A stretch of 64,000 nucleotides of DNA from Pyropia yezoensis. Taxonomy: Eukaryota; Rhodophyta; Bangiophyceae; Bangiales; Bangiaceae. Made by a program: the position numbers and the translations under genes. Of this stretch, positions 56,049 to 64,000 are shown one piece after another. Under the pieces are notes generated by a model. That model saw only the letters and a list, made by a program, of their open reading frames with translations, ran no database searches and was not told the origin of the DNA. The stretch covers positions 26,190,063-26,254,062 of the forward strand of contig CM020619.1 of NCBI GenBank assembly GCA_009829735.1. Direction: 5' to 3'. Each line of letters begins with the position of its first letter. The first letter of the stretch is position 1.

Positions 56049-56493
56049 CGTGTGGTATAAAACTCGATCCTCTCAGACACGTGTCAGTATCCCTCGGGGG
56101 AAAGGGACAGGTAACACAGAAAGGGGAACTACGAGAGTGGAATGCCTGTTGCCTCACATGCCTGTCGGCAGGGCCGAAAGATGCGCACGGTAGTGCACAA
56201 GAGGAAGAGGAAACCAAACGCGCAGTTGTCTTTTTCCCTGAGGGCGCGGGCCAAGGGCGCCTCCCTGTCCCTCTTAACGTGCATCTGGGGGAGCCTCGGC
56301 ACGTTGGCCAGGTAGCCCCTCCCCTACCCCCGAGTGGCCCCGACCGGAGTCTAACCTCGTCAGGTCGGGGGCCACTATCACTACTAATTCTAATCTCTCT
56401 CACTAATCTCCCACTCAATTTCTCTGAAATGAAGTCCCTCACAAGTATGCAAAAACCCATCAGAAGCCCCTCTCTCACGTGAGGGTAGCGTAG

Positions 56494-57093
56494 TCCACCG
56501 CATCCCAGTGCCGGGCCCAGGCCACGGCCGCCAACCATCCCCACACGGCGGGCGTGTCCTGGCACCTGGTGTCCCTTGGTCGCCATCCCGGGTCGACGCC
56601 TAGTCAGGGCCAGGGATGGTACACGGTCATCACCGCCCGGCTGGCGCGGGCCCCCCAGACCGCAAGCGGCCGTGAACAACCCGTGTACGGACGGGTGGTG
56701 GCCATTCCCACAGCCACCGTGGACGCGGTCGACGCAGCGGCCGTCGAGGCGCTCATCCGCGCACTCGGCCCGATTGCGCTGCCGCCGCCGCAGGGGGCGG
56801 CGCCGCGTAGCGGCCGCGGTGGCGATGCTGCCGCCTTCGCACTGACTGCCCTCGCCGTCACCTGTCGCCGCCTTTGTCAGGGGGGGGAGGTGGGAGAAGG
56901 GGGCGCCAGAGCGAAAGACGAGATGATGGCGTCGTGCTTTGTGGGAGAAGGGGGCGCCAGAGCGACAGACGGGATGATGGCGTCGTGCTTTGACGAAGCA
57001 GACGGCCCCGTAGCCGACTCCGCTGCCGCCTTCGCCTCTACAGCCACCGCTGCCGCCACGCCGCCACGCGGTGCCAGCTGGTGCGGGATTTGA
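56494..57093 (+). pseudogene. Open plus-strand frame with a tandem 17-residue duplication, possibly an exon
   Basis: The frame is open from the stop at 56491 to TGA 57091-57093 but has no ATG before its last third. It could be an internal exon or a gene fragment cut by element D. It reads GVSWHLVSLGRHPGSTPSQG, GWYTVITARLARAP, QPVYGRVVAIP and VDAAAVEALIRALG, then a unit VGEGGARAKDEMMASCF directly repeated as VGEGGARATDGMMASCF (51-bp units, about 56889-56990). No family recognised. Confidence 0.35.
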
Positions 57094-58920
57094 AGCCTCA
57101 GCTGGCGATCGCGGCGGGCACCGCTTCGGCGGCGTCGGCCGCGGACCGTTTCCTGCGCACAATAACCAGGTTTTAACGAATCGATCACGGAATGCCGCAT
57201 GATAGAGTGCACCAAAGCAGAGAATATGACGTATTCTGTCCTCGGGAGCATTTTTGATGTAAGAATGCGGCTATGATGTCACAATCCAGCACTGACGGTT
57301 CAGTTGCACAGAACGTCCCGAATGCGCTCCCGAGAAACGCCCCGACACGCGCGGGCTGTCCGAACGCGGCGGGACGCGCATAGATCCGACACCCGGGCGT
57401 TCCGGGCTCGGGTATTCGTCAGGTTCAGATCCGGCGCGACGTTGCAGGCATAGCGATAGGAGTATCCAGCATGCGTCAGGTTGAGAGTAGATCAATGGAT
57501 AGGATGACTTGTAAGCACCTCTCTTCGTCATGAACTTGACTTAGATGAGGCTAATACGGTTGGACTTCATCTCAGGACGTGTAGTGTTGAGAAAGCGTTT
57601 CCTGAAATTTCAACTACCTTTCCTGGCGATGATAACTTCAAGCAATAGTCTTGGCCAAACACCCCCGCGCCGACGGGGGTCCAGTGAGGGCCGCGCAGCA
57701 CTGCTTATCCCCTATCAAGATACAAGCCCTATTTTGGCCAGATCTCTTGCTTCGTTGAGCAAATTCTTGCCCTGCTCGAGCACGAAAACGAACGGCTCGA
57801 GCATAATTTTGCTTTTCTGATCGACGGGATGGGCTGAGGCCAAAGAATCTCCACCAGGATGACCGACACGACGGCCGCTGTCGGTGTTCTGTCAACCAAT
57901 GACAACAGCGGTGGCGCTGCTGTTTGCTGGACGGAGCGTTCCATTGGTCAGAATCCTCGTTGTAGATGTTGAGCAAGGCGGAGAGATTTTTCCGTGCAGA
58001 CCCTCGAAAGCTGTCGTCGCGCAGGTATTTGCTTAACCAGTGCGAGAGATTGTGCGGTTTTTAAATGCGTTTGTTTAAACATTGCTCCCAAGCGTAGCGA
58101 TGGTCGGTCGCTTCTTTGCGCTTCACGAGAGTGCTCTCCTGCCCCGTGCGCTTCCGGTCATACCTGGGAAGGTGGCGACTACCAATCGCCCGAGCTGTTG
58201 TAGGCAGAAAGCGAGAAGCCGGGGTAAAAGCGGTGTCTATGATGCCTTGAGGGGGGGTCGATGCAGGTTTTATGCAGGTTTTTGCTCGAGAATTTCCCAA
58301 AAAAGCAAGAAAATTTTGACAGGCGATAAGCAGTGCTGCGCCGGCAGTCCCTCTCCTCCCGGTCGGGTCAGCAGACCGGGCATAACCCGGATGAAACCGA
58401 TGTGGAGGGAAAATAGAACGAATTGGGGGGCCACATTTCGATGTGTGAACTGTCAGACACTCTTTCGGCTCGCGCCGTTGTCGTCCACCTTGTCAGAGCG
58501 GGCTGCATCGCTGCTGGCCTCTCTCCCCCATGGTCTGGCCCACGAGGCCGGGGAGAAGCGGTTACGCCGCCAGCGAGACGTCGGGGCCCCCGCCACAAGC
58601 CTCTTCCCGCGGCCTGCTTCACACCCGACCCGCTTCGCCCCCGACCTGTGGGCGGGCCGCCTCGGCCGCCTCGCCTGCCGCTGTCGCCGCTGCTGCCACA
58701 CCTCCACCCCCGCCGCCACCGCTGGGGCGACTCCCCCCACCGCCACCACCGCCGCCACCACCGCCACCATCACCACCGCCGCTGCCATCCCCACACCATC
58801 GCTGGTGGCCCCGGTCCTTCCCTGGTCCGCCTGGCCAGAGCGGTGACTACGGCAGTGTTGCCAGTATCCGCCGGAGGGCCTGTCCTCCAGCCTGGGCGCG
58901 GCGTGCGTCGCGCCGCCGCC
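57094..58920. other. AT-richer intergenic region with an inverted repeat
   Basis: Between 57.1 and 58.4 kb GC content drops. Sequences near 57694-57722 (GCGCAGCACTGCTTATC and following) recur inverted at about 58321-58346. Local hairpins flank both (CCCCGCGCCGACGGGG near 57664 and CCCGGTCGGGT near 58367). This could be a small transposon or two inverted copies of a noncoding element. I recognise no RNA gene. From 58423 the sequence is open in the RFT1 frame without convincing protein features before ATG 58921. Confidence 0.45.
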
Positions 58921-61092
58921 ATGGCCGGCAGCGACGACCGGGACGGGCCCTCGGTGGCCCAGGCAGGTGCCTCCTGCCCCACCGCGGTCGCCTCGCCAGC
59001 CGGTACCACCACTAGCATCACCGGCGCCGCCGCCACCGCCACCGCCACTGCCGCCGCCACTGCTACATCCACCACCATGACCACAATCACTCCCACCACC
59101 GCCGCCGCCTCTGCCGCTGCTGCCGCGGCTGCCGCGCGGTTTGCCGCCCGGGGAATCCACTCCCCCGAGGCCGCCGCCCTCGCCGCCGCCACCACCGCCG
59201 TGCTGGCCACCGCCACCGCCACAGCCGCCTCCCGCGTGCTGTCCGTGGCGGCCAAGGCCGCGGCGGGCCGTTCACTGGGCCCCGCCGGGGTGGCGGTGAC
59301 GGAGCTGAGGCTGGGGCTGCTCATCGCCGGTGCGTCGGGGCCGGCGGGCGCGGCGCTCGGGCCAGTGGCCCTGCGGGCGCCGACCGACGCCGAGGCCGCC
59401 GCCGTCGCCGCCCGGGCGGTGCCCGTCGCGGTGGGGGTGGCGACGGTAGGGGCGGCGGCAGTGGCCGCTTCCGCCGCGTGGGCGGCGGGGGAGGGCTCAG
59501 CGGGCGCCACTGCCACGGCCACCGCTACCGGCGCCGCCCCCCCGTCGTTCGCCGCCCAGGCAGTGGCCACTGCGCTCGCCGCCGCAACGGCGGTGGTTGT
59601 TACAGCGACGGGGGTGCCCGCCCACGTGGCGACCCGCCGCGGGGGATCCGCCGCCCTTGCCCGCTCCCGTGGCACCGCTGTTGCCATTGGCAACAGCCTG
59701 GTGCTGGCCGCGCTCGCCGCCGGCGCGGGCCTCCGCGGCTGGGGCGCGCCGGTCGTCGTGGGCGGGCGGCTGGCGATTGCGGTGATGAAGCTGGCGGGCG
59801 CCCTGGCGCTCGTCGGGCCCGCCGAGTGCCTGGCGCTGGTCGCGGCGGGCAGCCAGGCGGCGGCGGCGGCGGCAGCCGGGGGGGGGAGGGGGGCGGGGGG
59901 GGGTGGCGCCGCCGCCCGCCCGTGGTGGCCGCGCGTAGGCCCGTCGAGCGCCGCGCTGGTCGCGGCCGCCGCCCCCGGCGCGGTGGTGTCGTTTGTGCTC
60001 TCCCACGGCGCAGAGGTGGCGCTGCTCGGGGTGCCCCGCTCCGCGGCGGGCGCCTATGCCGCCGCCGACGGCCTCGTCGGAGCGGTCAAGTGGCTCATCC
60101 TCGAGCCGCTCGCGGTGCAGGTGCTAGTGGTGCTCACCGCCCTCGGGCGGGCGGGCACAGGCCGGCAGGATCGGCGGGGTGGCACGGGCGGCGCGGCGGC
60201 CGCCGCTGGGGCCAACGGCCCCGAGCTGGGCACCACCGCCGCGTGTCTGCCAAACGGCGCCCCCCGCTCATCCTCCCCACGTCGCTCCTCCGCGCCCGCC
60301 GCCGCCGCGGGGGCGACGCTGGCGGTGACGCTTGCCGTCAAGACGGCGGTGCTCGTTGGGGCGACGGCCGTGGCGGTCGCCCCCGCGACGGCGGCGCCGC
60401 TGGTGCGCGCCGTCTATGGCCCCCGGTGGGGGGGCGGCGGGGACCCGGGGGGCCAGCTGGTCCCCGCCCTCGCCACCGCCACCGCGTGGGCGGTGGCGGG
60501 CATTGTCCGGTCGGCGGCGGCGGCGACGGCGCCCGCCGCGGGGGTGGCCGCCCAGTCGGCGTTCCTCGCCGCCGCCGCGGGGCCCTACCTGGCGGTCGTG
60601 GCGGCGGCGGGGCGTGCTGGCGGCACCCGCGCCGTCGCCGCGGCAGCGGCGACGATGGAGGTGGCGCGCGCGGCGGCCGCCGCCAGGGTGGTGGGCCCGC
60701 TGTTGTCGTCGGGGAGGGGGGGCAAGGGCGGCGACAGAGGGGAGGGGGAGGGGTGGGGGTGGCTGCCGGCGCTGCTCTGGTCGTCACTGCCCCCGCCACG
60801 GGTGGCCGCCGCGGTGGCCGCCGCCGCCGCGGTGGGCCACCTGAGCGGCGCCGTCACGGGGGTGACGGCCCCGACGGACAGCGCCTCCCCCTGGGAGGGC
60901 GGCGGGCCGGCGCTCGCCGCGACGGCGGTGGCCCCCGCCGCCGCCCACGCGGTGGTGATGGCCGCCGCGGTGGCCGTGGTGGCCGCGGCGGTGCGCCGGT
61001 ACGACGCCCCCTACTGGGATGACGTCGCCGCGCTGGTGCGGCAGGGCCGTGCGGCCCGCCGGGGCGGGCCCCTGCTGGCGGCCGCCGCCTGA
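58921..61092 (+). CDS. RFT1: RFT1-like multi-span membrane protein (lipid-linked oligosaccharide translocator family)
   Basis: ATG 58921 (MAGSDDRDG) gives 723 residues. The body is a series of about a dozen hydrophobic Ala/Val/Leu-rich segments with polar landmarks that follow RFT1 order: VAVTELRLGLLIAGAS (equivalent of the early VNVRL region), then SFVLSHGAEVALLGVPRSAA, GAYAAADGLVGAVKWLILEP (matching the G-x-Y-x(6)-G-S-x(3)-R-x(2)-x-x-P core) and a C-terminal WAVAGIVRSAA segment. RFT1 acts in the ER membrane in the Man5GlcNAc2-PP-dolichol step of N-glycosylation. Low-complexity Gly/Ala insertions make it longer than the usual 500-560 residues. Strong Ala bias could mimic similarity; another MATE-like transporter is the alternative. 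No introns are needed. Confidence 0.5.
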   Translation: MAGSDDRDGPSVAQAGASCPTAVASPAGTTTSITGAAATATATAAATATSTTMTTITPTTAAASAAAAAAAARFAARGIHSPEAAALAAATTAVLATATATAASRVLSVAAKAAAGRSLGPAGVAVTELRLGLLIAGASGPAGAALGPVALRAPTDAEAAAVAARAVPVAVGVATVGAAAVAASAAWAAGEGSAGATATATATGAAPPSFAAQAVATALAAATAVVVTATGVPAHVATRRGGSAALARSRGTAVAIGNSLVLAALAAGAGLRGWGAPVVVGGRLAIAVMKLAGALALVGPAECLALVAAGSQAAAAAAAGGGRGAGGGGAAARPWWPRVGPSSAALVAAAAPGAVVSFVLSHGAEVALLGVPRSAAGAYAAADGLVGAVKWLILEPLAVQVLVVLTALGRAGTGRQDRRGGTGGAAAAAGANGPELGTTAACLPNGAPRSSSPRRSSAPAAAAGATLAVTLAVKTAVLVGATAVAVAPATAAPLVRAVYGPRWGGGGDPGGQLVPALATATAWAVAGIVRSAAAATAPAAGVAAQSAFLAAAAGPYLAVVAAAGRAGGTRAVAAAAATMEVARAAAAARVVGPLLSSGRGGKGGDRGEGEGWGWLPALLWSSLPPPRVAAAVAAAAAVGHLSGAVTGVTAPTDSASPWEGGGPALAATAVAPAAAHAVVMAAAVAVVAAAVRRYDAPYWDDVAALVRQGRAARRGGPLLAAAA

Positions 61093-62782
61093 GCCGCCGG
61101 CGGGGCCGTGTCGGTGGGGCCGCCAACAGGCACAGCCGCGGCGGCGGCCGCCGCCGCCACAGCGGCGAGCGTCCCCAGGGGCAGCCGCCCATCGCCGACG
61201 CCCGTCATGCTCGGCGCCCGCCGCCGTCGCGGCCGCCGCCGACCACCGCCATCCGGCGGGGAGCTACCGCTTGGCGGGGGAGCGCGTGCGGCCGCTGGTC
61301 GCCCGTTGCGCACGCGCCGCGGCAAAGTGTCCGCTCCGCCCCGCACGGGACAGCATCATGCTCCATGATCAAGGGGGAGACCTAGCACGCCCCCATTTCA
61401 CCAAGCCACAGCTGTGGAGAAGAAGACTGTGGCTGTCTTTCATCAGACTGTACAGTACACTGTACAATTACAATACAGTCGACCGAGTGGAATCCGTTCT
61501 CTCGTTGAAAGCCCGAAGCGCGGTCGTTCCTTCGCTTGCCCCTGGCGGCCAACACGCCCGCAGCAGCAGACGTGCGCGGGGCGGCGTGGGCGGGGGGGGT
61601 GGCGGCAAAGACGACCGCCCCCTCACTACGTTGAAAGGGCTGTCGAGGCGGCGACCACCCGCCCTGCCCCCCCTCTCCTCCCCCTTTGCCCGCCCCACCC
61701 CCGCAAGCACCGCGCAATGACCGACGGTCGGGGCCGTGGCGGGCGGTGCTGGGAGGGGGACGGGGTGGCAAGGGGGGGGACGGGGAGCGCAGGGAGGGGC
61801 AGCGACGCAAGGTGCGGGATGGGAGGGGTGACGTCGGGGGCGGGGCGTGGGGAGGAGGGTCGGAGCTGTGGGGTGTGGTGGCGGGGGGTGGTCGCTTGTG
61901 GGCCGGGGGGGGGGGGGGGGGGCGGACGCGTGGGCGGGCGGGCGGTCGGGGGCGGTGGGGTGTGTGCACACACTCATGTGGGGGGCGCGCAGGGGGGGTG
62001 GGCGGGGCGCCCTGGCACGAGCAGACGGCACGCGACGGGCGGGCGGACCGGAGGAGGCGGGCGGGCGGGCGGGCGGGCCGGCTGTGGCGGCGTGGCGGCA
62101 GACGGAGGCCGGACGCGGAGGGGGTGGCGGCGCAGGTCAGGCGCGGCGGGTGTGCGAGTAACCCGGGGGGGGGGGCGGTGCGGGGGGGGTGGGTGGGGAG
62201 GGGGGGGGGGGGTGGGGGGGGGGAAGACCGTATTCCCCGCGTTCCGCTGGGCACCACCGCCGTGGCCCCCGCGGCAGCAGCGGCAGCCGCCGCCACCCTC
62301 AGGGGCGGGTACAAGAGTCGCACGTTTTGGTTCGGGGGGGTGGCGACGGCTGCACACCCCCGCCGCCTCGGCGTGCCCGACCGCTCTCCCCGTCCCCCGC
62401 CCGCCCGCCCGCCCGCCCGCCTGGCTGCTCCCCCACCCGCCCGCCCGCCTGCCTGTCCGCCGCGGCTGCCGCTCCCGCCGTTGCCTGCCCACGCGGCTGT
62501 GGCTGTGCCAACGTGCCCCCACCCGCTGGACACCGACCCGACCCGTGAGCCGGGGAACGGGAGGGGTTGAGGAGGTGAGGGAAGGGAGGGGCGGTGGGGT
62601 TCACCCCGCCGTCTCGCCTCGGCTGTGACGGAGGGAGGGCGGCGGTTGAACCACTGCTGGGCGGGCCTTGCTCTCCCCTTGCAACACCCCCGTTGCCCAC
62701 GTGTCTTCCCCGCCATTGCCCACTACCGCCAGCTGTTGGCACGGCTCCTCCCCACTCTTCTCCCCCCCTCCCCCGCTGCACC
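61093..62782. other. Intergenic with strand-asymmetric G-rich and C-rich blocks
   Basis: After the RFT1-like stop, 61380-61500 is AT-richer, with a self-complementary CTGTACAGTACACTGTACA stretch near 61449. Then 61740-62230 is extremely G-rich on the plus strand, including a GGGC tetranucleotide run (about 62056-62078) and G homopolymers, and 62380-62470 is C-rich with CCGC runs. Long frames on both strands here are compositional. Confidence 0.55.
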
Positions 62783-64000
62783 ATGCCACTGGGTGGTCGC
62801 CCCCGCCGGCGTCACCCGCGACCGGCGGCGGCCGCGGCGGCCGCCGCCATGGCGGCGCTGCTCGTGGCCGCCACCCGCTGCGCAGCGCCCGCCACGGCGG
62901 CGCCGATGCAGCAACCACCGCCAGCAGCAGCAGCAGCAGCAGCGGTCGTGGGGTCGACGCCGGCGGTGGGGACACCGTCGGCAGTGGCGCCCGCAGAAGC
63001 CGACCCGTCGGTGGTGGCCGCCCTTGTCGCGGCGGTCATGGCTGCCACGGCGGCGGTGCCGCTCCCGCCCCCCCCGCCCCCGACGGGGGAGCCACCACCC
63101 CTGCTGACCCCGCCACCCGCCGTCGGTGCCCCACGTGCCGGGGTGCGGGTGGCGGCGGCGGCGACGGCCGCTGAGCAGGGTGATGCGGGTGGTGGTGCGG
63201 CGGCGGCAGGGGGTGGCGGCGGCGGTGGCGGCGACACTGGTGGCGGCGGCGGCGGCGGCAGCGGCGGCAGCGACGGCGGGGGCGGCGCCGACTTCCCCGC
63301 CGCGGCCGCGGCGGCGGTCGACACAGAGACGCTCATCGCCGCGCCCTATGCCGACGGCCTGCCGGCCGCGCTGCCGCCGCCAACGCGGTCCCCATCAGTG
63401 CCGCCGTCAGCGCCGACGCAGTCGCCGTCGCCGTCGTCGGCCGACGCGGCGGGCCACCCCCCGCCGTCGCCGCCCCCGCTGGCCACCGCCCTCCGCGCAG
63501 CGGCGCCGCCGCCGACGGCGTCGCCCGCCGCTGGCACAGCGTCGGCCGCCCGCTTGGCCGCCCTCGCGGCGGTGGTCGACACCCCCCCCCTGCTGGGGGC
63601 GTCCCCCTCCAGCGTTGCCGCTTCCTCTCCCCTCGGCAGCGGCCGCGGCTGCGGTGGTGCTGCCGCCGCCCCCACCTCCTGCCCGTGCGAGGTGGCCCCA
63701 CCGCCGGCTGGCGCGGCGGGCGTCTGCTACACCCCCGTCGCCGCCACCGCCGCCAGTATCGCCCCGCCCGTGGCGGCGACGGCGGCAGCTGCGGCGGTGG
63801 TTGAGGACCCGGCGGCCGGCGACGCGCCGTCGCCGCCCCCACCTACAGTGGTGTGCGTCGCGGCGCCGTGCCCGCCGGCGTACGTGTGTGCGTGTGGGGG
63901 CGCCGCCGTGTGTGACCGCCGCGTCGACGCGCGGGTGGCGTACGTGCCCGTAGGGGGGGGGGAGGTTGGCGGCGGTGCAGGCAATGACGCTGCCACCGGC
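62783..64000 (+). CDS. Secreted Ala/Pro/Gly-rich protein with a Cys cluster, partial (runs off the window)
   Basis: An uninterrupted plus-strand frame of at least 406 codons starts at ATG 62783 (or ATG 62849) and stays open to the last base. The N-terminus, MPLGGRPRRR followed by an Ala run and MAALLVAATR, looks like a signal sequence. The middle is Ala/Pro/Gly/Ser-rich with a long Gly tract (about residues 145-175). The last 100 residues carry a Cys cluster: SCPCEV, GVCYTP, VVCVAAPCPPAYVCACGG and AVCDRR. This design, a low-complexity stalk plus a Cys-rich module, suggests a cell-wall or surface protein. The family is not recognised, and the C-terminus lies outside the window. Confidence 0.55.
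   Translation, partial: MPLGGRPRRRHPRPAAAAAAAAMAALLVAATRCAAPATAAPMQQPPPAAAAAAAVVGSTPAVGTPSAVAPAEADPSVVAALVAAVMAATAAVPLPPPPPPTGEPPPLLTPPPAVGAPRAGVRVAAAATAAEQGDAGGGAAAAGGGGGGGGDTGGGGGGGSGGSDGGGGADFPAAAAAAVDTETLIAAPYADGLPAALPPPTRSPSVPPSAPTQSPSPSSADAAGHPPPSPPPLATALRAAAPPPTASPAAGTASAARLAALAAVVDTPPLLGASPSSVAASSPLGSGRGCGGAAAAPTSCPCEVAPPPAGAAGVCYTPVAATAASIAPPVAATAAAAAVVEDPAAGDAPSPPPPTVVCVAAPCPPAYVCACGGAAVCDRRVDARVAYVPVGGGEVGGGAGNDAATG

Larger units (their letters stand above)
54457..56443 (-). mobile_element. Element D: truncated 5' part of a B-related LTR retroelement
   Basis: On the minus strand it consists of a 5' LTR (about 56443-56051, outer border uncertain), a primer-binding site with the same spacing as in element B, a leader and gag (55841-54561). 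Everything downstream of gag is missing: the C-family LTR begins about 100 bp later. The LTR inner end is TGTGGTATAAAAC on the plus strand, different from those of A, B and C. Confidence 0.75.

Noticed and set aside
57690-58400. Possible snRNA, 5S rRNA or tRNA
   Set aside because: I looked for canonical snRNA starts, a 5S core and tRNA arms and found none; only the inverted repeat remains.
61382-62716. Overlapping 400-residue frames on both strands
   Set aside because: Pro/Arg on one strand and Gly/Arg on the other reflect G-rich DNA. No domain and no consistent third-position signal.
1-64000. CRISPR array or prokaryotic operon structure
   Set aside because: No regularly spaced direct repeats; introns, chromodomain integrases and a 20S proteasome beta-1 gene show the DNA is eukaryotic.

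Overview
This window is nuclear DNA of a GC-rich eukaryote. A proteasome gene has three GT-AG introns of about 200-340 bp, and several long coding regions carry heavy Ala/Gly/Pro/Arg low-complexity sequence. Ty3/gypsy chromoviruses, a PIF/Harbinger transposase and very high GC fit a red alga of the Porphyra/Pyropia (Bangiales) kind best. That is an inference from style; no organellar or rRNA marker is present.

The left 27 kb is a three-level nest of LTR retrotransposons whose borders can be read to the base from target-site duplications (TSDs). Element A (4536-27417, minus strand, 969-bp LTRs, TSD AAAGC) is a chromovirus with an unusual zinc-finger reading frame upstream of gag. Element B (8100-23297, minus, 700-bp LTRs, TSD GATAC) sits inside A's reverse transcriptase. 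Element C (13359-18377, plus, 468-bp LTRs, TSD GCCTT) sits inside B's RNase H. By eye, LTR divergence falls from A (about 25 differences) to B (about 10) to C (none seen), matching the nesting order. B and C both carry a related reading frame of about 640-650 codons on the strand opposite gag-pol, running inward from the 3' LTR. C has lost most of gag-pol but keeps this frame. This conserved antisense gene is the best candidate for an undescribed system here. To the left of A is a Myb/SANT-like gene (2116-4368) of the type linked to PIF/Harbinger transposons.

From 27.4 to 39.5 kb the sequence is extremely GC-rich. It holds a degenerate NotI-site-rich repeat array (27.5-30.3 kb), an XPC/RAD4-like fragment (32.4-32.8 kb), a kelch-like fragment, a 153-bp foldback element, and an armadillo-like region followed by a protein-kinase glycine loop that stops abruptly. 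A PIF/Harbinger transposase (39996-41480, minus) and a solo LTR of the A family (42004-42850, TSD CGTGC) follow.

From 48 to 64 kb are the best host genes: a class I glutamine amidotransferase (48235-50049, plus), the proteasome beta-1 subunit (51955-50525, minus, four exons), a secreted protein of unknown function (52818-53591), an RFT1-like membrane protein (58921-61092), and a secreted Ala/Pro/Gly-rich protein running off the window end (62783-64000). Between them are a C-family LTR (53989-54456) and the 5' part of a fourth, B-related retroelement (D, about 54480-56443).
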